Assembly: GCA_028274465.1 (NCBI GenBank)
Contig: CM051455.1
Coordinates: 74,510,489-74,574,488, forward strand
DNA from: Plantago ovata
Lineage: Eukaryota; Streptophyta; Magnoliopsida; Lamiales; Plantaginaceae
Length of the DNA stretch: 64,000 bases
Reading direction: 5' to 3'
Every line of letters begins with the position of its first letter. Within the stretch, counting starts at the first letter, position 1. Positions 53,305 to 64,000 of the stretch are shown one piece after another. The notes beneath the pieces were generated by a model. It made no database searches, was not told where the DNA came from, and was given only the letters and a program-made list of their open reading frames with translations. Made by a program: the position numbers and the translations under genes.

Positions 53305-55400
53305 TGATACTGTATATGTCCTAGAGACAGTCTTTATTAAGGGCATGCAGCCCTTATAAAGGACATATATGTACTATTACACAGGTCAACATAATATAAT
53401 ATATGTTTGTTGTTTGACTATTGAGTATCGCTTTCATATTTATATTACACCAGGCATGCAGCATGTCATATCTCTATTCCTGTCTGTATTGATATTAAAC
53501 ATGTCCCCTCGGACAGATGACCGATCACATAGATAGTGGGAGCTATGCGAGTTATCATCTATCCCAAACTCTCCGTAGTCGAGGATCATCTCGGATGTAG
53601 GGGTCTGAATGAACCAGCTGAGATTAGTATGCGTGGAGGTTAGACTTGTTGGAGCAAGTGTGAGCCGATCCCACGGCCACGGAACGGATTGTTGGACAAT
53701 CAAGAAACGTTCCCATAATTGCGCATAGTTATTCGATGGGTGATTACCGAACAATGGAAGTACCCACCGGACACTCCCATCGATGTATACTCTACACCGA
53801 AGTGTCTATGGGAACCGGTAAGTTGTCGAAGTGATGCCAGTCGTCCTTTGGACTTACAGGACTTTATCATCACATTTGTTGCCCCATATCCTTGGTGGAC
53901 CCGTCGATGTCAGCTCTGAATAAGCAGTTGACCCAAGACACGATCTAGGATTATGGCTACATACAAATGGGGATGATAAGTGTTTATGTGAAGGATTCAT
54001 CTCTCATGTGTAGCACAGGAGAGCACTGCTCATAGTCGTTCATAGTTGTGATTGGTAAAACCGCGGGCCAGCGTATCATTATTATTATGATAGTCATAAT
54101 AGATATTGGATTCACCATGCAACTCACTGAAGACGCCCGTGGATGTATTATTGGGATAGACACTTCATCGATCCTAGATATATTCGAGTCAGTCAGATGA
54201 AGGGACGTTACCATCGTCGTGTTGAGCGCAACAGACTTCGCAACGAAAGGGTTTTGCTTTGAGAAACCTCTCAAACGTCCTCATGTATTAATATTGCAAA
54301 TGGAAAAGTCTAGGAATTCCATGTCTAGGACTTGCTTAATACAATGAGGCCCTATGGGTCACACTATGTGGTGATTCAGCTTATCCGAATATCCTTGAAG
54401 ATGGAATCGCAATTGATTTGGAATTAATTGTGATTGATGGATTATAATTGATTTGGAATTAATTATAATAATTTGTGGCTCAATTAATGATTTGGAATTA
54501 TTAATTGAATTGGCTAATTAATTATATTTTATGTAAATACAATTAAAGATTATATTTTAGAAATATAATAGAGGTTTGATTTGAAACGATATGTTAATTT
54601 AGAATTAATATATGCACATGGGCAAAATCTACTTGGAGTTTGAATTGCCTTAGAACTATAAGTGGGTCCCAAAATCGGGACCCACCTAACCTCCCTGGGG
54701 GCGCGCGCGCAGCTGAGATAGGGGAAGAAGTTCGACTCCTTCCTCTATTAGAAGTCCAAGGGATAAGTTAGATTTTCCTGATTGAGTTCTAACTTGATTG
54801 GGAATGAATCTAGACTTGAATTGGTTTCCTAGTGCGATAAGAATTAGATTCTTATTCCTTTATGAAGTCTAATTGATTATTCATTAGGCTTCTATTGACT
54901 ACTATATATAGTATACTATGAGAGAGCTTTTATGATGGTTGATTTAACAGATAAATTTTAGATCATTCTTTCCACCATTTTTCTTAGAGAAAATAAAAGC
55001 TCTCCCCTACCTCTACCTAGCCCCACGCGCGCGCCACCCACCTACCGGAGGAAAACCGCCGCCCCATCTTCTTGGCCACACAAAGAATATCCTAGCATTC
55101 TTTCCGATAAGCTGTTCATCCGTGGATACCAAGGTTGAGGTTCAAGGAGCTGGAAACTGACTTTTATTGTCGTGTAGATAATCAAAGTATTGCAAATATC
55201 TTCGACTTCGACGAAGAAGAAGATTCACCGGATTATTACGAAGACTTAGAAGTTGTGCTTGATTTTGGAGTATTGTAAGTCTTCTAATTGACGTGTTTAA
55301 ATATATACGGCATATACATGATCAATTAACCTGCATGTTAAGAAAATTTTTCAAATTCCGTTGCGTACCCTAGGGGTAACTCTGACCGTATTTTCTTACA
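53305..55400 (+). repeat. 3' LTR of E, complete
   Basis: 2096 bp, TGATACTGTATATG to TTTTCTTACA. It holds an AT-rich stretch with three GATTTGGAATTAATT-like repeats (about 54413-54505), a GC run (GGGCGCGCGCGCAGCTG, near 54700), a TATA box at 54903-54910 and a C/T-rich transcribed leader after it. Confidence 0.87.
54903..54910 (+). promoter_or_regulatory. TATA box of E LTR
   Basis: TATATATA within CTACTATATATAGTATACT, followed by a pyrimidine-rich leader from about 54935. Confidence 0.5.
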
Positions 55401-57061
55401 TCTCTCAAATAAGAGTTTAGTTCAGTCAGCGTATTACTTGCATCAACATATGATTTGAAATTGATTTTCATCTTTTTCATTTCTTGTATTTCAGCAAGTA
55501 ACTTTAGAATTGAGGACTGATATTCTTCCAATTCTATTGCCATTTGAGAATTCTTCTCTGTAGCTTCAGCAATCAATTTCTTAAGATGCAATATTTCAGT
55601 GTCTTTCTTTTCTGACTCTTCTTTCAGCAATACGTACTTTTCAGTAGTTTGCTTAGTCAGAGTTTCATCATTCTGTAGTTTCTCTTGCTGTTTGCTCAGA
55701 GTTTTCTCAAATCTTTCGATTTCTCCTTGAATTCTATCAAGGTCAATCTCATCTTCACTTTCTGAGTTAGAGTCAGAGGTACGACTGTTTACCTGACCGG
55801 CCATGAGGCACAATTCGTAGTTTGACACATCTAGATAAGATTCCATGGCTATTCCACAAATTTCCTTGCCGATCTCTACGTCAAGAGTGGCTTCTTCTTC
55901 TTCTTCAGTGTCTGAGCTTTCTACCTCACTATCTTCGGAGCTGGTATCAATGCACAACGCATCGATTTTTTCTTGAAGCTTCTTCTTTTCTTCAGCAATA
56001 AAAGCCCTTTTGAACTTCTTCTTCTTTTCAGCAGATTTACCTTTCAGCAAAGGACAATTTGCTTTGAAGTGTCCAGGCTTTTTGCAGTAAGAGCAGAGAT
56101 CATTTCCAACTGCTGGTTCTTCAGAGGAATTTGCTTGCTGAGCCTGCTTGTTCAGCGAGCTAGCCTCATTCTTGTATTTATGGTAGTTTTTACCAAGATG
56201 CTTTTCCAGCTTCTCTTTTGCTTTTCGCCTTTAAAGTTCCTTACTGATGAATTTCTTCATGTTTTTAACAACTAAAGCATTTTCATCAGCGGGTTCTTTA
56301 TCATTCTTCTTTTCAGAAGATGACGGCTTTGCAGCAAGAGCAATGTTTTGCGATTTTTCAGCAAACACATTTTCTCTTTGCTTTATCTCGTAGTTGACAG
56401 TAGCAAGATGAGAGAACAACTCTGTAGGTGTGATGTTTGGCATTCCTTGATTATAGTAGAAATTCTGAGTATGGATCCATTCTTGGTTCAGACTTCTGAT
56501 AATGGTTTTCACCTTCTCAGAATCTGAGTAAAGATTTCCAACTCCTAAGGCAGCCATCTCACTTACTAGAGTTGTGAATCTGAAGTCCAAGTCTTCCAGT
56601 GACTCATTTGTACCTTGTTTAAAGTTCTGGAACTTTAACTTCAGCACTTCGAGTTTGTTTTCCTTGGTTTTGTCAGCTCCAGCACAAAGATCTTGAACCA
56701 TTTTCCAAGCTTCCTTAACAGTTTTGGCACCCCACAGTTTGCACTGTATAGTATCTGGAGTTGATCGAATGATGATGTTTCTTGCTTGGCCATCAAGACG
56801 GAATCTCTTAGCTTCGTCGGAAGTCCATTCCTCTCTTGGTTTTGGAACGGCGGCGTCAACCGGTTCTCCTAAGATAGTTTCCTTACCAGTAGGATTCGTG
56901 GTTTTGTGAGGAAAGCTTTTCTCAATTTTAGTGATCTTGATAGGTCCATCATTAATGACAGTGACCATTTCATCACTAATGGCCTCAAGATGTAACATCA
57001 TGTTATTTCGCCATTTTTCATAGTTTTCCAGCTTCAGAAAGGCAACGTCTCCTAAAGACAT
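55401..57061 (-). pseudogene. gag: Gag of C2, one in-frame stop
   Basis: Starts at the ATG 57061 (MSLGDVAFLKLENYEKW, same as C1). A copia gag domain spans residues 1-270, with AWKMVQDLCAG and SLEDLDFRFTTLV. A TAA at 56233-56231 interrupts it just before the zinc-knuckle region, and the same frame then continues to 55401. The zinc knuckle near 56090-56050 reads CSYCKKPGHFKANC. The acidic region and coiled coil follow (ELEEYQSSILKLLAEIQ). E interrupts at the LRD codons and the tail resumes at 39580. Apart from the stop it lacks the one-base deletion that breaks C1 gag. Confidence 0.86.
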
Positions 57062-57159
57062 CCTGTCTGCAAAAGACTACCAAACTGATCAAGTGAGAAG
57101 TATTTACGGAAAGCACCTAAGGGGATCTAGGTTCAGTGCTGAAGGTTAAAGAATCTCCA

Positions 57160-57171
57160 GCTCTGATACCA
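57160..57171 (-). other. tRNA-Met primer binding site of C2
   Basis: Reverse strand TGGTATCAGAGC, two bases from the LTR at 57174. Confidence 0.87.
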
Positions 57172-57173
57172 CT

Positions 57174-58377
57174 TGTTGGTCCCTTTAAACAACAAGAAAA
57201 GACTAGAGGGGGGGTGAATAGTTTTTTTAAACTTTCATCATTTAAAAACTTTCTCAGCAAGGGCTTATTACTTTTCAGTAATGAGTTTGCTGATACTTAA
57301 CTTTCTCAGCAAGTACCAGTTACTTTTCAGTAACGAGTTTTACTGATACTTAAAAACAGAGTGCGGAAGTCTTTATACAATAAATGCTTTTCAGTAAGTG
57401 ATATTTCAGTAAGTGAGCAGAGTGACAGTGTACAGAAAGATAAGCTTGCTGAAAACTAAATGCGGTAAAGTAAATCACACAAACACTTTTATAGTGGTGT
57501 CTGAGAGTGGCGTAATCTCTCAACTAATCCACTTTGTCCTTTCTAGGACTGAATCCACTAAGATAAGTTTGAGGTTCCTTACAACACCTATCTAGAGCGA
57601 TTCTACAGAAACCAAAGCACACTTGCTTCGTTTCAAGCTAACTAGAGAACGAAACCTTGTTCTCCACCAAACTTGGGACTTATAATCAGCAACACTATGC
57701 TTGATTAAATTCCCCCTGAATTTCACGCCTGAAAAAGGGTGTTTATCAGTTAGAGAGGTTTGGGATGAGATGACTTGAATATAACTTATTCAGCTATAAC
57801 AAGTAATCTAAGAAACAAAACTTTGAATACTTTGCAGTAAACAAGTTAGGTTGTTTCTGGTGTCAAGACTTATTCTTGTTCGAAAGAAAGAACACTTAAC
57901 TAATTTCTTAGCCGTGAATGTTCTACTTCTTCACAAGTAGCTTTTTCAAGCTTTAAGTCTTGGAACGGATCAATGGCAGTAAAGAGTATAGAAGGGTTTG
58001 AGTGTTTAAGCACAAGTGAGAGTTTGATCACGTTGTTGACACACTTCTACTCTTTACCGGATGACCTCTATTTATAGTGAATCAAGGGAGCCGTTTGAAT
58101 TTCAAATTCTAAGGCTTTGTTCCTTAGGATGTCACTATCTTGCTTTTGTACTTTCAGCAGCGTCCTTTATTTGTCTGCTAGTCTTCATGTTCTTCGCATG
58201 CTTACTTTTGCATTTAATGTTCATTTGAATGTAATTCAAATATGAACGTTGGAGCGCAAATGCAAGTACTTTCAGCAAGAAGGTCACATATGTTTTTCAG
58301 CAAGCGGTCAGTCTCAGTTTCAGCAAGCACAACCTATTCTGTCATTTAGATTTTCACTTATGCAAGTTGTTGCTGAA
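57174..58377 (-). repeat. 5' LTR of C2, 5'-truncated
   Basis: It begins (plus strand) TGTTGGTCCCTTT and follows the C1 LTR for about 1204 bp, with the TATA box at 58069-58076. Then it breaks off at TTGCTGAA (58370-58377) and continues as copia reverse transcriptase. About 480 bp of the outer U3 is missing. Confidence 0.82.
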
Positions 58378-58484
58378 TGGGTCAAGGCAATGCAAGAAGA
58401 ACTAGATCAATTCGAAAGGAACAAAGTCTGGAAACTTGTACCCCTTGCTGAAGGAAAGAAAGCAATTGGTACTATGTGGGTGTT
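58375..58484 (+). pseudogene. Copia reverse transcriptase scrap G
   Basis: Codes for [19 protein letters not shown] through AIGTMWVF in one frame, matching C1 26431-26541 on the plus strand. Upstream it is fused to the truncated C2 LTR; downstream it is cut by H. Too short for function; it comes from a third SIRE-like copy lying in the opposite orientation to C2. Confidence 0.82.
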
Positions 58485-59670
58485 TGATGAACGAGATTGT
58501 CAGACTCAATTAATCAAATAAATTTTTTTTAGCCAAAGGCAATTCACAACTATAACGAAAACCAAGGCACGTAGTGTAGAAGTAAAATAACCTCGAGTGT
58601 CGATCTCTAAGGACTATAAATAGCTTTATCTAATTTAACTTAAACTATAAACTCAACAAACGACTTAGCACAGATTTTCTTATCAATAATAATGGAAGTT
58701 AGCGATAGTATGATCATTCAAAGCATCAGGTTAATAATCATGCATGAAGTACTTGAACGTTTGCATAGAAATCTATGATCATGAATTGTCCAATGTGTTC
58801 CGTTCAATTCAACACTACGAAGATAGAGGGCTTAGACAGATCAAAGAAATAAAGCAATAAGTCAAGTCTGAATCGTGTTACTGCCACTCATGCATAATTG
58901 AGAACCCTAGCTAAGAAATCACATACTATCACCAATGATAGATTTAGCTACTCATAGATAAATTGCAATCAACAAGAATCAAAGCAAGATTGAATGAAAA
59001 CATGTTGAAAGAAATAAATAAAAGTAGAAAAATCGTGAGATACAAGTTACCAACGAAGGGCGTCAATCTCCGAAGAATTGCTAACTCACAAGCAAGTATT
59101 GATAAACAACGAGGTCCAATTGCTATGCTTAATCCTCCAAATTGATAAGAAAAAGAGTCTCCTATGCTAAGAATTCCCAGAACAGGCTCTGGAGAATTTG
59201 TCTCCCAAAATAATGTGAAAAGGTATGAAAAACGTAGAGAATGGGCAAACATATATATAGAAGTCGAAAACTGGGGGGCGAATCGCCTGGGGTCCCAAGC
59301 GAACCGCCTGCACGGCGCCGCATGGGAGCTCCAGGTCGGTGGAGACGCGTTTTTGGTCTTCTTTTCCTTTTCGGACTCGGATTTTGCCTTCTAGTGACCT
59401 TTAAGCCTTGAAACTCGTCCCCTAGGCCTCAAATCTCATCCGGAACCTTCTAGATACACCACGAATGTCCTCGAAACACCAAAACTTCGCCCTCTTCATC
59501 AATATTGCCCATAAAAACACGTTTTTTTACCTAAAACCTGAAAAATACAAAGAAAAGGGAAACGTGACACTATTCTAATAAAATGCACTAAAATATAAGC
59601 TAAATTAACCTAGAGGATAGCTAAATTGGTGAAAAAGACTCGAATGAAAGTGTAAAATACACGTTCATCA
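58485..59670 (-). repeat. 3' LTR of H
   Basis: 1186 bp, plus-strand ends TGATGAACG and CGTTCATCA, H/D subtype. Palindromes near 59274-59325 (GGGGCGAATCGCCTGG and AAGCGAACCGCCT) are partly degraded; TATA-like 59250-59260. Confidence 0.87.
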
Positions 59671-61211
59671 AACTCCCCAAACCGAACCTTTGCTTGTCCT
59701 CACGCAACTAAGCTAGACTCTAATGCAAAAAACCAATGCAACACACAAAATGGAGTCTCATGCCAAATGAAATGAATTAATCTATTGAGTCTATCAAAAA
59801 CTTATGAACAATGACCATACAAATCATAACATGGATATTGGTTGAAGAATGTCTCGATTGACTCATACACATTCACATATGCACTATGTTAAACAAGATA
59901 GTCTCTCGTAACATTCTCTACCTGGACCTAGTCAGTGACGACGTAATGAAACATGTTAAAATACGAATGGTTGTCCCGTGCCTATGAAACTGAGGACTTA
60001 CTACTGTTCACCAAGTTAAGACGTTCCCTCAAAGAGGTCGAACCAATACTGGCTCTTATCAAACGAAGGAGGGTTCCCTAAAAGTTCACACTCCCCTATT
60101 CTACCCATCTCTCAAGCAAAGTCATCAACTAATCACCACTTCGTGAATGGCAGGACGAGGGTGGTCTAGAACAGATGACACTCAAACAATTAAAACACAA
60201 AAAATTACAACTCGATTAGGAACATTACAAGAATTGAAAAACGAGACAAACACTTTGCTAAACTGCTTTTTGGCTTTCTTTGGACCCTTCTTTGCTTTTT
60301 TGGGGTCTTTTTTTTCTTTTCCAGATTTTTTCTTTTTCCTGGAATTTTTTCTCTCTTTTTTTTTTTTTGATTTTTTTTCTCTTTTTTTTTTATATATAGC
60401 CAGTAGTAGCACAACGAAAACGAAATTACAATGACTCACAAACGACCTCCCCAAACCAATTCGAAAGAATAGGTTGAAGCACAACTTTACGAAAAAGGAA
60501 AACAAACTCACAATACTCAAAAATCGAAAAACAAGTCTAATGATAGCGTAACTCCCTATCCAAACCTATTCGAAAGAATAGGTTGCAAACAAAGGATCAC
60601 ACAATCTCACACTACCTCCTTCCTAGGCATTTAGCAATCTCAAAGCAAGGTGAAGACTTGTTGCCTCTTAGGTACATAATTACTCGGGAAAACAACCATA
60701 AGATCCTAACATGCATCATCTTATTATAAAGGCCTTCGTGAACCGCAGTAGAGAAAACACCACTAAGTGATGTCGAGACTACCAAGCTTAACTAAGTGCA
60801 AACATAAATGTGACAAGCCAAGCTAGAAAAAACCTCAAACATATTCATAGAGATGAAATGCATGGTCAAAGGTCATAACTAGTTAATCTACCCAATAAAA
60901 AACTTCAAAAAATTTGGCAATAAACTCCACATAAAACATGCATGACTAAACTAGAATTAATGTAGTGTATGCAACTAAATTACTAGGAAAGCGATAAACG
61001 TGCAAATGCTAATGCAAACAAAATACAAGATACCATACTCAACATCATAAAGCCAAACAATACTTAACATCATGGTTCACATCCCATCCCCCTCATGAAA
61101 CTCAAGCTAGTCCCTAGCAAAAGAGAATGAGTAAATAAAAAGTGATACTAGATGTTACCGGATGGTTTGGCCTCGGTCGACTGAGTATACAAGAATGGAC
61201 TTGTGAAAAGA
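59671..61211 (-). other. 3' non-coding region of H
   Basis: Polypurine tract complement at 59671, conserved tail, pyrimidine run 60270-60400, hairpins at 60454-60475 (one arm base changed) and 60563-60584. No gene. Confidence 0.77.
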
Positions 61212-62573
61212 CTAATTATTGGGATCGTAATCCCCATAATAGTCCCTCCACATGTCAGACAGGAGATCATTGAACTGCTGTAGAGCCTCCTATTGCTGAC
61301 GGATGAGCTGTTGCTGCTCCCACATTATCTCCCTCTCATTTCGGCGATGCTCCTCAGCTATTTCCCAATCGCGGTTGCGTTGGGCAATGTGTCCATCAAG
61401 ATTATGTTGCAACCCTTGGACAGAAGTGGTCAAGGCTGCAACACTAGCATCAACTCTATCGAAACGGTCATCGAGGTAGGCTCGAAAATCAGAGAAGTCA
61501 ATACCTCTAGACCCATGTGGTGCTCGAGGCGGCGCATGTGGCGGCCTACGAACAGAAGGGATATCAGGAATAGGAACTCAGCCAGGTCCATCATCAGTGT
61601 CCATTGCATCCTCATCCTCCTCATCATCATTATCATCATCAGAATCACTCTGTTGGAGGGAAGCTTCAACATCAGCAGCAACAGCCGTGGGGTTCTTCAT
61701 ACGATACCTATTCAGTTGCACATCAATAGTTAAAGGGGAAAGAGCAGCGAGCTTAGAATCCCCCTCAACAATGTCCTCAACCCCGTGATATTTGCAATAT
61801 GCTGTGATGAAACTCGAAAAAATGAAGGGCTTCTTCTTCTTCTCCCAATGACGCTCGTATTCTTCATACATGATATGTCCGATGTCTATACGATGCTTGC
61901 CCAACAAGCAGTAGAGGAGCTCAGCATAGTTCGGCTGAACCCATATGTCATTCATCCTAGGGATCAGGTTGAAAATACAAAATTTCATAACCACCTTAGC
62001 CTCAAGACTAAGGTCACTCTGATGGATCCGTCCAGGTTGTGCCTCGGTTTCTGGATACACATATTCCTTGTTGCAAATCACATCTGTGATGTTACTTCCA
62101 ATCCCCCTAGTAGCCCTCGAATACACATAGGAATGGCCACTTCCGGTGAACTCCCGTTCCCCCAAATGGATAAAATCAGAAATTGAGGCCGGAGTCCATG
62201 GCACGATCACGCCTCTAAAAAGTACCCCCTCCTTCTCTTCAAGATCCGTATAGCCAACGTAAAACTCATGGAGGAGGCTCTCATCATACCCCTTGAATCG
62301 GTTGGAAGTAAACCAACCCCAATTCCTCTTTCTAGCCAAACGAGAGAGCACCTTGTAACCCGGTCGGTTAGCATGGCCGTCTGGAATTTCGATCCTTCTA
62401 TCCGGAATGGTCGATCGCCCACCTCAAGCAAGCTCTACTTGGAGCCTCAAACGGACGTCAATCGCAACAAGTGACAACTCGAATAACTCATGGGAAGGTT
62501 GGGAGCTTGAAGCTGCCCCCTTGCCCTTCTTGCTCTTAGATGAGCCAGCTTTCTTCTTGTCACGTGGTGGCAT
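61212..62573 (-). pseudogene. ORF2 of H (long form), three in-frame stops
   Basis: One frame from the ATG 62573 (MPPRDKKKAGSSKSKKGKG) to the TAG at 61212, about 454 codons. Stops interrupt it near 62426, 61578 and 61290. It keeps the central block WGWFTSNRFKGYDESLLHEFY, FRGVIVPWTP, YSRATRGIGSNITDVICNKEY, IDIGHIMYEEYERHW and the TAYCKYHGVE end, collinear with F. A run of Asp/Glu codons follows (about 61660-61600), then the Pro/Arg-rich linker and a Gln-rich coiled coil. The frame conservation relative to F, with differences mainly as substitutions, suggests that selection acted on the long-form protein before both copies decayed. Same family call as F. Confidence 0.72.
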
Positions 62574-62578
62574 GGTTC

Positions 62579-63128
62579 CTACAAGCAGCAATTATTATCT
62601 TGTATGACATAAAACAGATTTATGCATATGCAAATGCAAGAGTGAAACACACGAGTGATAACATCAACAATCGTACTCCACAAAACCTCAATGTCTATTC
62701 TAGCCACTTCTAGAACTAAAATGCAACACACCAACATATCTTAGACATGTAACATATCACATAAGCTCTTGCTAAACAACAAATAGCCTTAAATCATAAG
62801 GCTCAAATCATACCATAGTAGCAAAAAATCTAGCATCAAAATCCTCAAACTCATCAATCTTGGGTTCTACCATCATGTCCATCATTATCATATCAATAAG
62901 CACACCCATAGACATGGTTTGAAAGGAAAAGAAACAATGCACCTTAAGACATAGACACCTAGTAGGCAAAATTCTCAAACCAACAAACCAAGCATAATTG
63001 AACATGCAATTGACAGTGAATAATGTTTATAATCACACAAACAATCAACCCATACATCATATAAGCTCAATTGAAGCATAAATCAAAAAACCCTCAAATT
63101 TGAAAAATTAGGGTTCATGTGAAGTTAC
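62579..63128 (-). other. Predicted 5'UTR intron of ORF2, copy H (550 bp)
   Basis: Minus-strand CTGAG/GTAACTTC at 63128, a strong donor. The acceptor GCTTGTAG ends at 62579, with TAATAAT in place of TACTAAT upstream. Confidence 0.55.
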
Positions 63129-63690
63129 CTCAGATCCGAAGAATGAATGAACTAGGATGAAATTTGTTCGGATGGAAAGAAAGAGCACGTAATGGGCGTC
63201 GATTGAAACTAAAGAACACAAAATTTGATGGAGAATTGAAGATTTTATGAAAGATTGAAGAATTTTTTAGTTTTCGGGTATTTTGGAGTAAGAGAGTGGA
63301 AGGAGATGGAAGAATGAACAATTTTGGGAGAAATTCCGTTTTTCTTCTTTCAGAAAACGGGGGGCGATTCGCCCCGTGCACGCTCTCTGGCGGTGGGGGG
63401 GAATCGCCCCATATGTGGGGCGAATCGCCCCCCACAGCTCTCTGGCGACGTGGGGCGATTCACCCCCATGGGGGGCGATTCGCCCCCACCTCTAGAGGTG
63501 GGGAGACGAAATTTTTCGAAAAAAGTTCAGTTTTTATCCCCGAAAACCATTCTCCTCATAAAACACTCGAAAAAAAATTCAGTCAAACATAAACATAAGC
63601 ACAAAACATCACATAAACGAACAAATTCACATAAAGAAAGGCAAATTATTCTATGTATGAATGCATGCAATGCAATAAAGCGATAAAAAC
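63129..63690 (-). promoter_or_regulatory. ORF2 leader of H with palindrome array
   Basis: Leader exon homologous to A, then GGGGCGATTCGCCCC, GGGGCGAATCGCCCC and related units with inverted CTCTCTGGCG copies at about 63358-63505. Promoter role inferred from position only. Confidence 0.4.
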
Positions 63691-63708
63691 TCCGGGTTGC
63701 CTCCCGGA
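63691..63708 (-). other. Conserved hairpin after protease, copy H
   Basis: Plus strand TCCGGGTTGCCTCCCGGA, the exact reverse complement of the A hairpin. Confidence 0.7.
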
Positions 63709-63751
63709 TAGCGCCATTGTTTATTGTCTTTGACTCAACTTCTTCTTGCTC

Positions 63752-64000
63752 TTAGTTCTTCTTTTTTATGGTACTAGACTTCCCCTTCATGGATCTTTTC
63801 CTCATGCCACGGACGTGTGAATGAGAATGAACATACACAGCAAGACCAAAGTAGTTAATTGTGTGAGAAGCATTGAAGTGAATATTTGGATCAGATATGG
63901 CTTGCAACACATGTTGCTTGCCATCCACCTCAATGGTGCAAGTTCTTCGGTAGATGTCTATCACGGAGCGTAGCTTAGTCAAGAACGTTCACCCCAAGAG
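63752..64000 (-). pseudogene. C-terminal end of the H protease, partial
   Basis: Reads LLG, then TGA (63991-63989) where other copies have CGA for Arg of LLGRTFL, then TFLTKLRSVIDIYRRTCTIEVDGKQHVL and the conserved tail KRSMKGKSSTIKKKN to 63752. The stop is a C-to-T change at a CpG. The rest of gag-protease lies beyond 64000. Confidence 0.8.

Larger units (their letters stand above)
39581..55400 (+). mobile_element. Ty1/copia element E (different lineage), interrupted by F
   Basis: LTR ends TGATA(G/C)TGTATATG and TTTTCTTACA, with target duplication tctct on both sides. The 5' LTR is cut to 739 bp and joined directly to protease, so the LTR 3' end, primer site and gag are lost. Pol runs on both sides of F. 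The 3' LTR is complete at 2096 bp. The protein sequence is unlike C0-C2; a Tork/Angela-type affinity is possible but I leave the lineage open. Confidence 0.85.
36774..58377 (-). mobile_element. SIRE-like copia C2, interrupted by E
   Basis: It is read from the 5' LTR at 58377-57174 through the primer site, gag (57061-55401), then, after the E insertion, gag end and pol (39580-36774), where D interrupts reverse transcriptase. Flanking copies of tctct at 39576-39580 and 55401-55405 prove that both halves are one element. It is closely related to C1. The rest of pol, its 3' ORF and 3' LTR lie left of D, in the gap or beyond. Confidence 0.88.
58485..64000 (-). mobile_element. Family R element H, cut by the window end
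   Basis: 3' LTR (58485-59670), 3' non-coding region, long-form ORF2, intron, palindromic leader, hairpin, and the end of gag-protease at the window edge. The left flank is gtgtt in copia scrap G; its other copy is outside the window. Confidence 0.88.

Noticed and set aside
54395..54560. AT-rich GATTTGGAATTAATT repeats as a replication origin or matrix attachment site
   Set aside because: They are part of the E LTR, which is present elsewhere only as a truncated copy; composition alone does not support either role.

Overview
This is plant nuclear DNA, almost certainly from a flowering plant and probably a eudicot; I cannot name the species. Everything I can support is LTR retrotransposon sequence inserted into other LTR retrotransposons. 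I see no host gene, tRNA, rRNA gene or CRISPR array. The plant assignment rests on SIRE-type Ty1/copia elements primed by initiator tRNA-Met, Athila-like gag-protease elements primed by tRNA-Asp, and a Cassandra TRIM with a 5S-rRNA-like domain. Almost every reading frame is broken, so this is silent, gene-poor, nested heterochromatin. One run of exactly 100 N (30172-30271) is a scaffold gap of unknown true length.

Layout. A SIRE-type copia LTR (L0) occupies 1-445, 8307-8742 and 16984-17021; its start lies left of the window. It is split by element A (446-8306, + strand, 5-bp duplication gttgg) and element B (8743-16983, - strand, duplication cccct/cccgt). L0 itself sits in an older copia pol (C0, - strand, 17022-18861 and 20268-20317). 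C0 also carries a solo LTR of another family (S, 18862-20267) and a SIRE-like element C1 (20318 to the gap, + strand) with gag, protease, integrase, reverse transcriptase, RNase H and an extra 3' ORF. Right of the gap lie the 3' end and LTR of element X (30272-31669), then the body and 3' LTR of element D (31670-36773). D ends inside copia C2 (- strand, 36774-39580 and 55401-58377). C2 is interrupted by a different copia, E (39581-55400, duplication tctct). E is interrupted by F (41617-51217, - strand, duplication atagt), and F carries a Cassandra TRIM (46081-46874, duplication catat). A copia RT scrap G (58375-58484) follows, then element H (58485 to the window end, - strand).

A, B, D, F, H and X form one family, here called R. 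A complete member reads LTR (about 1.2-1.3 kb), tRNA-Asp primer site, gag-protease, a conserved hairpin, a non-coding leader, a roughly 540-bp predicted intron, ORF2 (a plant-transposon-protein-like product), twin hairpins followed by polypurine-like motifs, an A/G tract, the polypurine tract and the second LTR. No copy has reverse transcriptase, RNase H or integrase, so the family must be mobilised in trans, presumably by an autonomous Athila-like element.

The least explained signals are: (i) arrays of short inverted repeats with constant GCG-N3-CGC cores and co-varying outer arms, upstream of the LTR TATA box, in the ORF2 leader, and with a different sequence but the same geometry in solo LTR S; (ii) conserved branch-point and splice-site-like sequences just before the ORF2 start; (iii) twin 22-nt hairpins each followed by a copy of the polypurine-tract core; (iv) very high density of TTGCTGA/TCAGCAA in the SIRE-like elements, in LTRs and coding sequence alike.
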